A stretch of DNA of 8,578 nucleotides from JBEGTT01 sp041179245. Its GTDB lineage: Bacteria > Pseudomonadota > Gammaproteobacteria > Burkholderiales > Rhodocyclaceae. This document shows, in pieces, positions 8,207 to 8,578 of the stretch. Positions within the stretch are counted from its first letter, which is position 1. Every line of letters starts with the position of its first letter. The notes beneath the pieces were generated by a model. That model worked only from the letters and a program-made list of their open reading frames with translations, searched no databases and was not told the origin of the DNA. The stretch spans positions 1 through 8,578 of the forward strand of contig JBEGTT010000122.1 in assembly GCA_041179245.1 (NCBI GenBank), given 5' to 3'. A program made the position numbers and the translations under genes.

Positions 8207-8578
8207 TGACCCCAACCCTCACTGAATTTCAACGGAAATTGATTGTCGCCACCCAAGGCGGCTTACCACTGGTTTCCAAACCCTACCACGCACTTGCCGA
8301 ACAACTCGGCACCACCGCTGAAGTCGTGATGCAAGAACTTGAAGCCTTGTTGCTAAGCGGTGTGATTCGCCGGATGGGTGCTGTGCCGAATCATTACGCC
8401 ATTGGCTGGACCGCCAACGGTATGACAGTTTGGGATGTGGCGGATGAAGTCATCGACGAAATGGGTGCCCTCATTGGTACGCTGCCTTTCGTGACCCACT
8501 GCTACCGCCGCCCGCGAGCAATGCCCGCTTGGCCTTACAACTTGTTTGCCATGGTTCATGGCAGTAGCCGTGACGAAT
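8206..8578 (+). CDS. nirH: NirH, siroheme decarboxylase subunit (3' end cut by window edge)
   Basis: The frame is open for 124 complete codons from ATG at 8206 to the window edge; the family usually has about 150-175 residues, so roughly the last quarter is missing. It has the winged-helix part (LLSGVIRRMGAVPNH, 49-63), the motif NGMTVWDV (71-78), and the NirL/NirH signature CYRRPRAMPAWPYNLF at 99-114 followed by AMVHG. It is the partner of NirG/NirDL in siroheme decarboxylation. GGAGG at 8191-8195 lies 10 bases upstream of the ATG, which overlaps the nirG stop by one base. nirJ would be expected next, outside the window. Confidence 0.93.
   Translation, partial: MTPTLTEFQRKLIVATQGGLPLVSKPYHALAEQLGTTAEVVMQELEALLLSGVIRRMGAVPNHYAIGWTANGMTVWDVADEVIDEMGALIGTLPFVTHCYRRPRAMPAWPYNLFAMVHGSSRDE

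Noticed and set aside
6757..8578. Transcription regulators of the Lrp/AsnC family
   Set aside because: The fold is AsnC-like, but HNYxRxH..NxWFV and CYxRPR...NLF are marks of siroheme decarboxylases, and the place after nirF settles it.

Overview
The window is the core of a denitrification locus: a cytochrome cd1 nitrite reductase gene (nirS) and genes for its special cofactor, heme d1, with a divergent operon that carries the first heme d1 branch-point enzyme (nirE). The gene set, the separate UbiU-type protein, the FNR-type binding site and a GC content of roughly one half point to a denitrifying proteobacterium, most likely a betaproteobacterium; the species cannot be read from the sequence.

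Layout. On the minus strand, reading leftward from about 2449: nirE (uroporphyrinogen-III C-methyltransferase), a diheme c4-like cytochrome, and ubiU (O2-independent ubiquinone hydroxylation), whose last few codons lie beyond the left edge. These three genes are joined by 4-base ATGA overlaps. On the plus strand from 2630: nirS, a strong intrinsic terminator, an unusual diheme cytochrome c552 of NirB/ethylbenzene-dehydrogenase heme-domain type, the monoheme cytochrome nirC, the lipoprotein nirF, the fused siroheme decarboxylase subunits nirDL, then nirG and nirH (cut by the right edge). From nirB to nirH the genes overlap or nearly touch. The intergenic region (2450-2629) holds a perfect FNR/DNR-type palindrome, TTGAT-AGCC-ATCAA, placed to control nirS and possibly both directions.

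How they work together. NirE makes precorrin-2 from uroporphyrinogen III. After conversion to siroheme, NirDL/G/H remove two acetate carboxyl groups to give 12,18-didecarboxysiroheme. NirJ (not in the window, expected to the right) and periplasmic NirF carry the route towards heme d1, which is inserted into NirS. NirS reduces nitrite to NO in the periplasm, with electrons from small c-type cytochromes; the c4-like protein, NirB-like c552 and NirC are the candidates here. UbiU would keep ubiquinone, the electron source for the respiratory chain, in supply without oxygen.

Most notable points: co-translation of ubiU with nirE and a cytochrome; a CX3CH heme motif in the NirB-like protein; apparent loss of the usual methionine ligand in the second c4 domain; a NirS without the N-terminal tyrosine arm; and the mixed fused/free arrangement of the decarboxylase subunits. 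The locus as a whole is a recognised type, and I see no wholly new system. There are no RNA genes, mobile elements or CRISPR arrays, and no gene-free stretch over 300 bases.
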